A stretch of 64,000 bases of DNA from Myrica gale (Eukaryota; Streptophyta; Magnoliopsida; Fagales; Myricaceae). A program made the translations under genes and the position numbers. Below, piece after piece: positions 1-12,120 of the stretch (position 1 is its first letter; every line of letters begins with the position of its first letter). Under the pieces are notes generated by a model. The model was not told the origin of the DNA and ran no database searches. It worked only from the letters and a program-made list of their open reading frames with translations. Location: contig OZ005613.1 of the NCBI GenBank assembly GCA_963930655.1, forward strand, positions 7,510,501 to 7,574,500. Reading direction: 5' to 3'.

Positions 1-3000
1 CAAATCAGGGAAAAGTACATTACATGCACATCCTTTGTCACGCATGCTATACTGCTAATTTGGCAGTTGGCATGTAAACAAGTCCAGACCCATGATCATC
101 TTATGCCACACACTCTGAACACTAGCAAAATTACGTTTACAAGTTTTTGATTATTTGGGATCTAGAATATGTAGAACGCAGAACGTGGACAAAAATTATT
201 GAAGACTCCAAGATTCACCCTGCACAAGCTCTAGATGTTAATCCAACTAACACTAACAGTGTCAGCAGATAATTTCCAAATAGAACAAAATAAATAATCA
301 CATACGTCGAGATAAAATAATAGTATTTTAATCTTATTGTTTGTTTTTTGTTTTTTCGATGGCCAATATTTTTAGTCTCAATTAACACCAGGGGTTATGC
401 ATTTATATACCTGGGGAAGAAGGGAACCTAATAATGTTGAGCAGAGGGCGGTAATAGCTCCAGCAGTTATAATGTACCTGTAATCACAATCACATTAACA
501 GTTATAAACTTCAACATAAAATTCACTACACAAAATTATAAACTGAGTCGAATACACCAAGAGATTTAAACAAAGTTATATATGCTTACGCTGCCCATTG
601 CATCCCATGGCTAGCAAATGCGGAGGAGATGGGTGTGTCAGGGTCCATGGCATAATAAGGTACTAAACCGACAATTACGACAGAGACCATCATATATAGT
701 GCACAACAAATAAACAATGAAGCACCAATCCCAAGAGGCAAATCTCGTTGAGGATTCTTCACCTGTTAAGTCAAGCAAGAGGCAGTTGTAAGTTCATATT
801 GCCTGAAGTACATAAATCCCCATACAACTGAAATCATATAATCGAATAGACCTATACATCTTAATGGGAATCTCATTGGCAGCCCCCTTTAAAGTCTTAT
901 TTTATGTTCTAGGATTCTTTTCTATTTTCTTTCAGTCATTTCCTACTTGATTTAGTAGGTTTTTCTTTATTTATTTTTTTTCCTTTTTGTATTTAGAAAT
1001 CATATTCTGTGAACTCAGACAAAATTCAGAGATTGACTTTAACAGGGTTCTAGTAGCTTTCTCAAACTTTTAAGGGTGTGTGTGACTGCCTAAGTTATTT
1101 CCTTTCTTTTTCTCTCATATCCTTCAAGATTTAATCTTTATGGGAACTTGACAATCCCTAAATCCTGAAACAGCAAAACCTATTCAAGAAGCTTCCAACA
1201 TGTTATCAAGGGACCCACAATAGTGCAGAATTTCTAAGATCTTGCATCAAATTGATACCCAAGCCCATCACTCTTTCCTGCCCTGCATCATAAATGAAAA
1301 AAAAAACTGAAAAAAAGCAGCAACTCTATGTATACCTCCTCGGCAGTGCTTGCAACGGAATCAAAACCTATGTAAGCAAAGAAGACTGTTGCAGAACCAG
1401 CAAGCATTCCATCCACCCCAAAGGGGAAATACCTATCAAATCAACCACATTGTTTTTTGGCAGTGGGTGGGGGGAAAGAAATGAGTAAAGCCTAATTTAA
1501 GAAATCAATCAAAATCAGAGTGAATCTACAAGCAGGGACAGGAAGTACCCTGTTGGAAGTTCATATCCAACCCATCCAGTTTTGAATCCCAAATAACTAC
1601 CAGCTGTTATGATAAATATCATGGCAAATACATTTGCTGTAGTGACAACGACTTGGGCCCGTGTGCTCTGCAAAATGGAAGTGTCCAAAGTAAAGACAAT
1701 GAAGAAACTACTTTTCAAATAAGAGGAAAATCTGTTTGGAACGTTCTGATAAATACAAAAAATAGAAAAGAAAAAAAGCAAGATACATACATACCTCCTT
1801 GATTCCAACCGACAATAGCCCAGTAACAATAAATACTAGAATTGCCGCACATGGGTCGACGACAATATCAAGGCCAGGAATATGTTGACGGGCTAAAAAA
1901 GCAGGCAAACTATTCCCACCTCCAAAAAGCAATGCCTACAAATTAAAAAAAGAAAAGAAATGAAATGATACGACAGAACATAAATTACCATGAATGAAGC
2001 AATCTAATCAGTAATCTCCAGCACTCTTAGCTAGAATTAAAAAAAAAAAAAACATCTTCAAATTCTTGCATTCATAATTGTCACATACAAAAGTGACCTG
2101 TAATTTCAAAAAGAACTGAGAAAAAAAAAAGACCAAAGCATCATTCTATCTATGTCTTGTCAATTGACCCTGTATTCCATGCGAGTAATTGACTTTGTGC
2201 CGACAAGGATGTTATAGAAAAGCACCTGCCACTTATCTTTCTGTAGTGCAATTAAAATGGGAAATAACTACAACACTACACACTTTGAACTCTTGTACTT
2301 GCTCATTCATTTTGTAACGTCAGGCAATTTACAAATGTTGAAGAGGTTGGAATTTCAAAAGTTCAGTAGTCTCAAGAACTACGTTATTGATGCTAGAATA
2401 TAAATTGCATATTTGACTATACATCTAAAAAAAAAAAGTAGCAACGCCATTATTTTCCACGTCTAGTTTCAGTGGTACAAGTGATTTTCATGTGTTGATA
2501 TTTCCCATGCTTATTGATGGCCTGTCTGTTGGTATCTACAATGGAGCTGTCAGAATATAACAATGAAACTTCGAGAACAGATAAGTCCAAATCAAGAAGT
2601 TGTGCTGAAGAGTAATAAATTAGACATACAAGACAAGCAAATTTCAGCTAAGGACTAGAAAAAAACAACCAAATACTCCAAGCTAAACGAAAACAACCAC
2701 AAGCTAAATTGAATCATGATCAAAAGAAAGAAATTCACTGCACCAAATTGGGCGATATGCCACGAGCAACAGCTGCACCACCTATTGTGTATTCCAGAAT
2801 CAGGGCCCAACCAACCAACCAAGCAACGCTGCAAACAATGACAGTATAAGTACCAATGTCAGCAACAGATGACATGCCAACATTCCCATGTTGGGAACAC
2901 TTGTTATGTGTAGATCATGTAACTAATCCTGGAATTAACAGCTACATATATCCATTAAAAGAACCTAATATATTATAAAAATAAGGCTTAATTAGTCCAC

Positions 3001-4391
3001 TAGTCCCTAGGGTATCGCCCAATCTCAAATTGGTCCTTAATGTAAGTTTCGTCCTAGGCTGGTCCTTGTGGTTTATTGGCAAATGGTTAACACGTGTCTA
3101 TGTTAGTCAAGTTAGATTTTTTTCATTTTCGAGGTTACTCGAGTTTACCAAATGACCACTCAAGGACACAACGAAATCCACAGGGACCAGTCTAGGACGA
3201 AACTTACCTTACGGACCAGTTTGAGATTAGGCAATATCCCAAGGACTAATCGATTAATTAAGCCTAAAAGTAAACATCTTAAGACAAAAAATTTATACCA
3301 AGCAAACTATCTGGTAAAAGACCATGTCAGTATAAAATGGAATATATAGCTTCCTTTGTTTTCAAGAAAAGCAAGAAAGGAACCTTCAAAATGCTAACGA
3401 AACACACTTAAATAATTTAAGAAGCAGAAAAACTTACGCTTCTCCAATACAGATGTAAGAATAATGGTATGCACTCCCAGCCGATGGACAACGACTTGCA
3501 AGCTCTGCATAACAAAAGGCAGAAAGGGCAGCTGCTATTCCAGCTATTAGAAAGGATATGGCAAGTGCGGGTCCAGAACGCTCTCTAGCAACGGTTCCCA
3601 CAAGAATATAAACTCCAGCTCCAATTGTTGAGCCAACGCCTATCATTTTTTACAAACATTTGGTGGTAAGCTAAAAAGAATATGAAGAAAAGTTGAGCAG
3701 GTAAATTACAATCTAAAACATTGGTTGGGAATTAATGGTGTGTGGGAGAGAGTCAGAAGGAGAAAGGAAAATATAATTAGAAATTCAAATAAGCAAAAGT
3801 TTAGCAGCAAAAACTCCATAAGAAAAATGGTGTACATCCAATTTTCTAGTCTTTTAGCATAATACTTTCGATCGACAATAAGTTTGACGCATGGAGATAC
3901 AGAAGGCCATTACTATCATTTAACGAGAAAGGAAAAAAAACAGTTAAAAAATAAATCAGAAAACGATATATAAAGTTAAGATTTTGAGTGTTCAGAATGA
4001 ATTAATTGAAGATGAAGCTTAAGCAGGCTGAAGTACTATACTTTAAAAGTCATAGCCATAAAACAGGAAAGCATCAAGTACAAGACACCCAAGTTTAAAT
4101 CATAGACATGAGAAAAATACGAATGATATTTTTCACGCGTGAACTGTACTGCCCCAAAACGCAGACAAACCCAAAACAAAAAATTCAGACAACATGAGAT
4201 AAAACAAAAAAATTTGAACACAAAAAATTACCAATTGCAATTAGATGAGCCACAGACAACGCCTTGGCCAATTGGTGCCCCCCTGACTTAACACGAGCAG
4301 AATCAACCTGCTTCCTCCGGATCAAAGTCCTAACACAACCCCATGAACCTCCTGTTCCACCACCCTCTTGCGAATCAACCAAGAAGCCCAT
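1..4391 (-). CDS. CAT2: Cationic amino acid transporter, CAT2/3/4-like (5' eight exons; gene continues left of window)
   Basis: Membrane permease of the APC superfamily, CAT family. Plant CAT2-4 members are placed at the vacuolar membrane and move cationic and other amino acids. The start is the ATG at 4391 (protein begins [12 protein letters not shown]). Coding exons read from the sequence: 4232-4391, 3438-3639, 2744-2828, 1795-1935, 1549-1667, 1336-1432, 590-762 and 411-477. All have GT donors and AG acceptors and matching phases, and together give 348 open codons of roughly 640 usual for the family. Hallmarks seen: [13 protein letters not shown] in TM1, then [33 protein letters not shown] and [10 protein letters not shown], then [16 protein letters not shown], and [14 protein letters not shown], as in plant CAT2/CAT4. 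Exon 3 uses a weaker donor (GTGCAG). The next exon (usual PRILMAMARDG) is not in the window, so intron 8 runs past base 1. No stop or frameshift was found, so this part looks functional. Family call is secure; the exact paralogue is not. Confidence 0.93.
2985..3264. mobile_element. 280-bp MITE with long terminal inverted repeats in CAT intron 2
   Basis: The left end GGCTTAATTAGTCC and the right end, which closes with TTAATTAAGCC, are inverted copies. The inverted similarity runs at least 50 bp inward (CTCAAATTGGTCC against GGACCAGTTTGAG, and TTTCGTCCTAG against CTAGGACGAAA). A 3-bp TAA flanks both ends (2982-2984 and 3265-3267), which fits a Harbinger-type target duplication. There is no coding capacity. 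It sits between CAT exons 2 and 3. The superfamily rests only on the 3-bp duplication, so it is tentative. Confidence 0.75.
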
Positions 4392-5199
4392 ATCCGAGAT
4401 CACGCAACTTCTCCAACTAACACACCAACTCCTGCTGTCGTCGTCCTAAGATAGTAATAAAACCTGTGTTTTTTGTTTCCTAATTTGATTTTTGAGCAAG
4501 TAATATACAGCGTGGACCTGCTTCCTTTTCCTTACTTTCCGATTCTAAGAGCAGTATACAATCAAGAGAATCTAGAGAAACCTGCCCGCCTTCCCTGCAG
4601 AGAATCTTGCATCTGATCGCAATAAACTGTTAGATTTTCAAGGAAGAAGCTGGCAGACTTCCTTCTCCTCTGGGTATGCTTTGGGACAGAGAAAAGAAGG
4701 AAAAGGGAAGAGGAGAAATGAGGGGTGGAGTTTTCCTTTCCGATTACTCGATTATGTACGGGGCTAATTAGGATGAATGATTTGGCAATGTGCTTCCTGC
4801 GGGCTGCCCGGGAGGTTGAGATTGTCGCGGTATCTCGTCCGACTAGGATTGTATCGTGTCCGTATACACGTAATGGCTTGGGATTTGTGTGTAGAGGATT
4901 CTCAGTGGGTCCACGCTTTCAGATTAAGTGTCCTTTTTGAGACCTTTATTGCCCATTTGGCTCAAAACTGGAAAAAAGTATCGTCGTCAAACATTTGGCA
5001 ACGTTTTTAAGATGACATGCGACGGGCGACGGGTGGGGGTTTCATTCTTCCTCTCGTCTCCTCTGGCACTAGCAAAAGGCTTTTGCGCATACAAGCTTCA
5101 AGTTGATGTTCGTGCAGTGAAACCTAAGGTTTCGAATCTTCGATATGTTTGACAAATTTAGGTTTATGTTTAGTTTAGTTCTTAAAATATTTTTTTATT
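4392..5199. other. CAT 5' leader/promoter side and start of intergenic DNA
   Basis: The first about 300 bases upstream of the CAT ATG should hold its leader and promoter. A pyrimidine/purine-biased stretch near 4560-4720 may be leader sequence. I could not fix a transcription start or a TATA box with any confidence. No reading frame here resembles a known protein. Confidence 0.35.
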
Positions 5200-5224
5200 T
5201 TTATGTATGTTTAGAAGTAGAATA

Positions 5225-5345
5225 AATTCTGCTGAGATTGGTAAAAAGTTAGTTAAAAGTTATTGAGATTGATGAAAAAGTATTACAATTGATGAAAAAA
5301 TTATTAAGATTAGTAAAAATGTATTAAAATTAATAAAAAAAATGA
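5225..5345. repeat. Imperfect tandem repeat, about 21-bp unit
   Basis: Four degenerate units of the pattern TATTA-A-GATTGATGAAAAA follow one another, losing similarity rightward (GATTGATGAAAAAG, AATTGATGAAAAAA, GATTAGTAAAAATG, AATTAATAAAAAAA). It lies in AT-rich intergenic DNA and looks like the internal part of an old non-coding element. Confidence 0.5.
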
Positions 5346-7130
5346 GTAAGAAATTTTTAAAAATTGTACCAGAACTTAAACAACATAGTCTTAGTATTCA
5401 TCTTTCAAATTTCTCTTACACCATGTCAATAGCCGCCTGAACATCAGCTCGTCAGGCCCTCCTTCCCCATGCGCCTGCGCCTGCCCTACAGTTCGTCAGT
5501 CAATTAGTTACACCACGTATGGTCCACGATCATAGCCTGGCTCAAGTAGAAAAAAGACAAAATCTATCAATTAGTTACACCACGTGATGACCACAACTGG
5601 CATGTTCTCATTTGCCCCGCTGGCATACATCGTACGTTTGGAGTCTTTGGATAGTTTTTTTTTTTTAGTGTTAGTACCGACACGTATGCAACTCATCTTG
5701 AAGCAACCTATAAAGCATTTGTCACCTGTAGGATATGACGAAAAACATTTATTATTTGATATATTTTGGAAAAGGAGACAAACAAAAGTCGAAAAGTACT
5801 AGATTGATATATTATTCAATTTTTAATAAAATAAATAAATAATTTTAAAATATATAAAAAAATAACTTTAAACATCATTATTAATTTTTTACAACTCAAC
5901 AACTTCTACACAAACACCAATACAACTCTAACATCACCTAAAAATTCTCAAAACATTCCAAATCCTAAAAAAATCTTCAAAACGAACATAACCCAAATTT
6001 TGGTATCCTCCAAATCATAGCTAATTATTAGATTAACAGATTTTTAATTTCACTTCTTTTAAATACTATAGCTCAATGTCAGTAGAATAAATTTCTAATT
6101 CTATCCAAATTGTATTCAATAGACAGAAGTAACAAGTAATTCTTGACTTATTTGATATTCAAACTATCATGTTAGTTAGATTTGAATATTTGAAATTTAT
6201 TTGTGGTTTAATTGCACTGTCTCTATAATATTGATTTTTAATAAATCAATCTTTCGAGTACAATTTTAAATTGTCTATCTGATCCATTTTTTTATATATG
6301 AGTTCTTTTTTTCATAAAATATAGTCGACAAATTAGAACGAAGTCTCGAATAGGCTATTCAAATATGATAATGGATATTCCGACTCGGAACCGATATCAA
6401 TCTTCTAAAAAATTATATATCTGAAAAATAGATCACAAAAATTTATATATTTAAAATTATACTTCGTAACTAATTTATTAAAAATTAATATCACATATGC
6501 TGCAATAATAATTAAATTTATAATGAAATTAATCCGTATATATTATCGAGTAGTGCAAATCTTCAACCTTAAAGAAATCGAAAAAAAAAAATTTATGGTG
6601 ATTAATTTGTTGAATAAAAAATACAAGTTGTGGTGATTAGTTTGTTGAAGATCACATCGCGTCAACTTGATATTATTTTATTACGCTACGATCTGAGCTG
6701 GGAGTTTCCAATCCCTTATGATAGCGCGAGTACATTGTTTATTAATTCCATGTCGAAATTATTAGGAACGGAGTGAATTGAGTGGTGGGGCGGTGCAAAA
6801 GTTTCTGACCCACCACTTTTTATGCAGTAGGATTCCATTAATAATTGGTGCTATTGTATTCTATGACGCATTGGAACTTGGATTTTCTGTAATCTTTTTA
6901 TCTGAATATACGGTATAATTAAAAAAAGATAGATATAATAAATAAATTATATATTATTTAATAATGTTTATGTGAAGTTTAAATAGACTCAATATGATCT
7001 ACTCATGTATGTATTTATTTTTAAATTATATTGTATAATTTAGATAAAAAATTACAAATCTATCCCCATTAAACCATATGATCTACTTCTTCCTCGAATA
7101 AGTGCATAATTTTATGAAAAGTAAAGTAAA
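5346..7130. other. AT-rich intergenic DNA, no gene seen
   Basis: No open frame of convincing length or similarity. A stretch near 5635-5990 begins GTTTGGAGTCTTTGG and ends with an approximate inverted counterpart (CTTCAAAACGAAC), which hints at a decayed MITE. The boundaries and target duplication could not be confirmed. Confidence 0.4.
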
Positions 7131-7297
7131 GGGATGAAACTAGGATTAGAGATTTGAGTGGGCAACTTCATTAAATTACAATTTGAGAGACCAAACTGTA
7201 AAAAAAGTACAAAAAGTTATGCTAAATTTGGGGATTTGCCTATGTTCGTCACGTTGAGTATCATGCAATTGATTTATTCTCCCATATATTAACTTTT

Positions 7298-7653
7298 GGA
7301 AAAATTGAAAATTTAGTCACTAAGTTTATAGTACGATGACAATTTAGTCACTAGATTTTATTTTTTTACAATATGGTCACTGATAATATATAGTTGTGAC
7401 GATCTGGTATTTCTGTTAAATCTCCGTTAATTTTTAACTGAATATAATGCGGTCGACCGCTTCATGTTACTTACGGCCGCAACGATAAACAAACCAGTCG
7501 ACTGCTATTCCGTCTAAAAATTTAAAGGAGGTTTGACGGAAAGACCATATCGTCACAACTATGTATTCTCAGTGACCATATTGTCAAAAAATGAAACTCA
7601 GTGACTAAATTGTCAGTATATTATAAACTTAGTGACTGAATTATCAATTTCCC
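7298..7653. mobile_element. MULE-like MITE with about 120-bp terminal inverted repeats
   Basis: The left arm (AAATTTAGTCACTAAG, then GACAATTTAGTCACTAG, then ACAATATGGTCACTG) is mirrored in the right arm (CAGTGACCATATTGTC, CAGTGACTAAATTGTC, CTTAGTGACTGAATTATC). The repeated TTTAGTCACT/AGTGACTAAA words suggest iterated protein-binding sites in the arms. The loop contains GCGGTCGACCGCTTCATG and a second GTCGAC site. The flanking target duplication is not clear, so the superfamily is inferred from the long arms only. Confidence 0.65.
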
Positions 7654-7734
7654 TCATTTTTGTATTGATAGTTTTTCCTTAATCTAGTTGTTGCGGCTAT
7701 AAATCTAGACCGATATAAAAAAAAAACTCACAGA

Positions 7735-7936
7735 GACGGAATTAGCATGGGAGATTTGGAGGGGCCAGCTTCATTAAATTACAATTTGAGAGGCCAAACT
7801 GCGAAAAAAATAAATACAAAAGATCTCGTAAATATCACTTTTCTTGGCTCAAGTGAAAAAAAAAAATCTGCAGAATTTGGGAGGTGTGGTGGGGGTGCAA
7901 ATTGGCCCCCTCAGCCCTCTAGCTTTGCCCCTACTG
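7735..7936. mobile_element. Small hAT-type MITE; partial related copy at about 7130-7225
   Basis: The left end (CAGAGACGGAATTAGCATGG) and right end (CCCTCTAGCTTTGCCCCTAC then TG) resemble the CAGNGGCGGAGCTAG termini of plant hAT elements near ZMYM1-like families, with a G-rich subterminal run. The inner sequence TTCATTAAATTACAATTTGA recurs almost unchanged at 7170-7189 followed by GAGACCAAACTG, marking a second, truncated relative. No convincing 8-bp duplication was found. Confidence 0.5.
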
Positions 7937-7953
7937 TGTGCCGTCATTATTGA

Positions 7954-8960
7954 TTGGTTGCAGTTGTGAGAAATCTAGACCAGTCTAAAAAGAAGTGACA
8001 GTTACGTTTGCGTTTCCCCCCACTATTCCACGAAGAATAAGGGGGTAAGATTTTCCCCAACTAAACATTATTTATATCCCTTTTTAGTGTTCATTTGACA
8101 TTTCTATTTCCACTAGTTGTCGTCTCGTTAATAAAAATTCTGGTCTCTTAAGTTATAGTTATAGTTGTCAACATGTACATTAAGAGGCAACATAAAACGC
8201 ATGCGCATCACATCATGTTCTCATTAATGTTCAATATTGGTAGGTTGTTCAAATTCGTAGCAGCTGTAGAAGGAGATCAATTTCCCACTTAAGTCCTGCT
8301 CAGATTCAAACCAGATAAAAATCAAAATCAAGAGGATGCATGCATACTGTTGACCAACTCAACTAAATTGACAATTTTATTTCAAATTTTTTACTCAATT
8401 CAATGTGTTAGTGTCCTTTTCTTATTGGCAAAATTCGTATGTCGAAAATGTCTTAATTGAGTTGTAATTTGTTATGCTTGTTTGGTTAAGTGTTCAAATG
8501 ATCAAAAAAGTTTCTGAAAACCACATCATAGTTTTAAAAAAATTATACTTGTCAAGCCACATCTGAAGGTAAAAAAATAAAATATTTTTTTTTAAAAATT
8601 AATAGTCTAAACAATAATTTTCAAAAAATATAAGAAGATAAAAAAAGAGAAAAGAAAATTGGCATGCTTCGATCCAAAGTTAGAATATTAAAGTGGGGAA
8701 TTCATCGAGATTCAAGGGTTTTGTCCAAGGATCAAAAACACTTCAATTGTTCAAGCGCACGTGTGTGGGGCCAGACACGTGCTTTGTTTCATTTGTATTT
8801 ATGCACATAATTTTCGAGTCAAAACCAGACAACGTTGAACTGATAATGCGTGACGATCGAAGGTCAATATCTGTAGCGGAGACGTAAAGTAAGCGGCATG
8901 TGAACGTACGAGTTGTCGACTTTTAATTAACAAGAAGTTGTGGGTTTCAAGAAACGTTAT
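7954..8960. other. Intergenic, no gene seen
   Basis: AT-rich sequence without a supported reading frame, RNA gene or clear repeat. A short open frame at 8693-8887 has no recognisable similarity and no supporting signals. Confidence 0.4.
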
Positions 8961-9149
8961 ACACCGCTAGAAAATAGACTTTTATTGATGAAAATTTCGG
9001 GGATGAATTTAGTGTAGAAATTCTATTTTCATCACTAATTAAGATTTTTTTTGTGACGAAACTTTTGTTCGTCACTAAAAGTCCTTTATATGATGAAATA
9101 AAATTTTTGTCACTAAATGAATGTTTTGGTGACGAAAAATTTTGTCCCG

Positions 9150-10312
9150 CCGCGATCGATTGGTGCTACAACGATCGATCCGGCCTTTGTGACGAGAAGC
9201 TCCATCACTAAATATGAAGTCTTTTGGCGACAAATTTAAGTCGTCACACTTAACGATTGATCAATAATTATTCCACGATCGATTGGTGACGAATCGGCAC
9301 GTGGTTCTGATTACTGATCGGTTGGTGAAAAACGCACGATCGATCGTTGCGTGGAAACATTGGAAAATGCGAAGCGACGATCGATCGGGAAGCGTAACCG
9401 TCATTTTTTCGAATCCACGATCGATCGTTTCAATTAGCGGTCGATCGTGCATGCAAGCGAATGAGAGATCGCCACTTGTAAAAAAGTACGATCGACGCAA
9501 TGAGGCACTATCGATCGGAGAAAAGGATTATATGAAACCCCCGAATCATTTTTACCAGTTATATCTCCACGAATTTTCTCGAATCCTCTCAAACTTCACG
9601 GAACGTAGTTATATTGTTTCCTATTATCATCTAGTTATATCATCTACATCAAAGGTATGTAGTTATATTGTTTTTTAAGAGATATTAAGTTGTTTTAAAT
9701 GAGTTTCTAGTTTACGTTTTTTGAATTTGCTATATCCTTCATTTAGGTCCATAAATTGTATTTATTTTTGTGTTAATGTATATTTTTGGCGTTTAGAATT
9801 GTTTAGGGATCATTTGGGGCAGATTTTGGGCGTCTTTTGGGGTTTTATGTCATCTGTGCATTTTCGTATAAACACCGATTGATCGCCTTTTATGGCGATT
9901 GATCGTGATGTAGATGTTGAGTCAAACGATTGATCGTCTACTATCGGTTATGATTAATTAGCGACCGATCGATATTTTATGTACTGATGAATCGGTAAAT
10001 AAAACGGTGAGTTTCAATTTATTGTCGATCGATCACTTTAGTGACCGATCGATCGGTAATTGATGTTGTGCGTTTAAAAAACCTCGACTGATCTATCGCT
10101 TAGATAGGCTTGATATTGAAACGCTTAGATTTGACGAAGTAGTGATCGATTTGTAGGCTTGATATTAGAAGTAGTGATCGATCAGTATTTTCAACCGATC
10201 GAGGTTTTTTTTTTCAATCGATCGTTAGCATGTATCGCTTGATGGCTAAAAAGACAAACACATCGTTTTGTTTTATGCGCTCGATCGGTGTTTATAAAGC
10301 GATCGATCGCTA
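9150..10312. repeat. Array of about 20 CGAT(C/T)GATCG decamers
   Basis: Perfect CGATCGATCG occurs at 9337, 9378 and 9418, in CCGATCGATCGG near 10044 and in GCGATCGATCGC near 10300. Near-perfect variants lie at 9153, 9172, 9276, 9439, 9489, 9510, 9875, 9896, 9929, 9964, 10025, 10145, 10175, 10197, 10220 and 10281. CGATTGATCG is a recurring one-base variant. Spacing is irregular (about 15 to 370 bp). CACTA transposons carry iterated subterminal motifs bound by their TNPA-type protein, so this array is read as that binding region. Each site is palindromic, which suits a dimeric binder (inference). Confidence 0.7.
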
Positions 10313-10419
10313 TTGTGGCGATGGATCACCATTTTGTTGTATCTTTTTAATATTTTAATTACATTATTGTGGTTAGTTATTAACACATATTTATATACAA
10401 TTGTTACAACATTCGTAAA

Positions 10420-10972
10420 ATGTCAGGAGCTAAGCGTGCATGCACAACGAGGGTCCGGGCTGGATCGTCGTCCCACGATCAGGAGCCCACTGATTCGACG
10501 ATGACTATAGAGAGGCAGATGGAGTACTTGATAGGGCGGCCAGTGGCCAAAGAGCGTCAAGTGACGCTATCTGATTTTGACGATTTGTTGTACGAGGAGC
10601 ACACCCTCTTCCAGTTGTTCGAGTATCAGGGATTCCTTCACTAGCTATCGTGGGTGGATGGTTTATGTGACGACTCCCTCGTGCACGATTTTTTTTATGC
10701 TCTTATCTCGGCAGACAGAGCACCTGAGGTGTAGATGGAGGTCGAGGAATACAGTTCATGTTCACAGAAACGTCATTGTCGATTTCCTACACTGCCCTAG
10801 GGTCGAGATCCCCTGCTTTCCGGTGGTTCCCCTGACGGATGAGCAGAGGACATCAGAGCGGTTCCCCTCGGGTCTAATATATTGTTGTAGGTTCAAAAAT
10901 TACGTCCTCAAGATCCATGTACATCGATCGATGAATTGTATTCACTGGCACGTGTGTCTGATACACGAGTGA
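10420..10972 (+). pseudogene. Decayed plant transposon-associated ORF (resembles 'putative plant transposon protein' domain)
   Basis: ATG at 10420 opens a frame (MSGAKRACTTRVRAG...) that stops at 10642 and continues in shifted frames to about 10972. The readable sequence has the layout of the plant-transposon domain often called Transposase_32: an N-terminal basic tail, an R-x-V-x-x-ER segment (GRPVAKERQVTLSDF), a hydrophobic helix pair, LVHDFFYAL, then VDFLHCPRVEIPCFP. This assignment is from pattern memory, not a search. At least two frame breaks make it non-functional. It directly precedes the DUF4216 region. Confidence 0.45.
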
Positions 10973-11718
10973 TGTGTTATTCTGCATGTGTTATGAACGG
11001 ATGTAGATATCATACAATATAACGGGAAGAATGTCGAAGAACTCAGAATAGTGGTATTGTAGTACCGGGATCACATGAGGGAAATCCAATAGAATTTTTC
11101 GGGAGACATGTAGACATTTATGTCATACAATACTTGCGGGAAAATACAGTATATTTGTTTAAGTGTGATTTGTGGGACGTCGGAGATCACCGTGGAATTC
11201 GTATCGATGAGAAATTTAAGAGCATAAACACTTCCCGACGGTGGTACTTAGAAGATCCATTTGTTTTGGCTAATCAAGCAAGTCAAATGTTTTATCTAGT
11301 TGATAATCTGCATGGACCTACATGGCGAGTCGTGCAAAAGTTGTCGTGTAGAAATGCATATGACATTCCCGGCCCTGATCCGGACGGTGAAGTTGACGTA
11401 AATGTTGAATCGGGAGCAACCATCGTGAATGAAGCGTATCAAGAGGACGATGTCATTGACTTGTCTATAGACTTCCAAAAATTTAACCTTAATCCACTAC
11501 GGAGGGATGACGTTGTCCCAAACGTTATCGAAGCTTCTGAGGCAATTGATCGGTGGGAAAAAATACGTATAGATAGTAATGATGTTTCGGAGGGGGATGA
11601 ATCCGAAATTGAAGAAAATAGCGAAGAAAGTGGTGACGAAAATTCATTCGAAAGTGATAGCGATTCTACTGAGAATGAGGCATCGGAGGATAACGTGCAA
11701 GAACCGGATTCTGATTAA
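10973..11718 (+). pseudogene. DUF4216-type C-terminal region of a CACTA transposase protein
   Basis: The frame reads NGCRYHT, a stop (TAA near 11018), then RRTQNSGIVVPG, GRHVDIYVIQYLREN, TVYLFKCDLWDVGDHRG and DPFVLANQASQMFYLVD, ending W-R-V-V. This matches the order of DUF4216 (GYRFHT, RKTQNSGV, G...EI.EL.Y, VVLFKC.W.D, PFILA.QA.QVFYV), the domain at the C-terminal side of many plant CACTA TNP2 proteins. After the domain comes an acidic tail rich in E, D and S to the stop at 11716-11718. The tail is long and undisturbed from about 11020 to 11718. Confidence 0.7.
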
Positions 11719-12120
11719 TAATTTCCTTCAAGTATATTTTCTTTTTAATGTTCATGTTTGCTTAATTGTTTTTACTGTTACTGTTTCTTTTACAATATAT
11801 TTATCATTTATTTTGTTATGTCACAACTTGTACGGTGAAATGAAGCGTGGGTGAGAATTTCCTTCAGTTACATCTGGCCGATTGCATAGTGCAGTTACTC
11901 CGATTAGTATGAGTCTGATCCCGAGTCCTACCCCGAGCGCTCCAACTCTGAGAGAGAATGAAGCCATGAGTCAAAGCACGCCAGCTTGTCCTAGTAGTTG
12001 TGCATGTAGGAAATTATTCTAATGTATATTTGAGTCTAAATTTGAGTGTTCACAAAGGATTTTGTGGACGCTGCTACTGTAAGGACACCTACATTGTTTC
12101 CTATGTGTTGAAGATTCATT

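Noticed and set aside
1294-1488. Plus-strand frame in the CAT gene
   Set aside because: It overlaps CAT exon 6 on the opposite strand and has no similarity of its own.
9261-9500. Minus-strand 79-codon frame
   Set aside because: Made by the same palindromic array and without similarity.
9283-9678. Open frame of 131 codons through the CGATCG array
   Set aside because: Its codons are mainly made by the repeated motif, both strands are open, and it matches no known protein.
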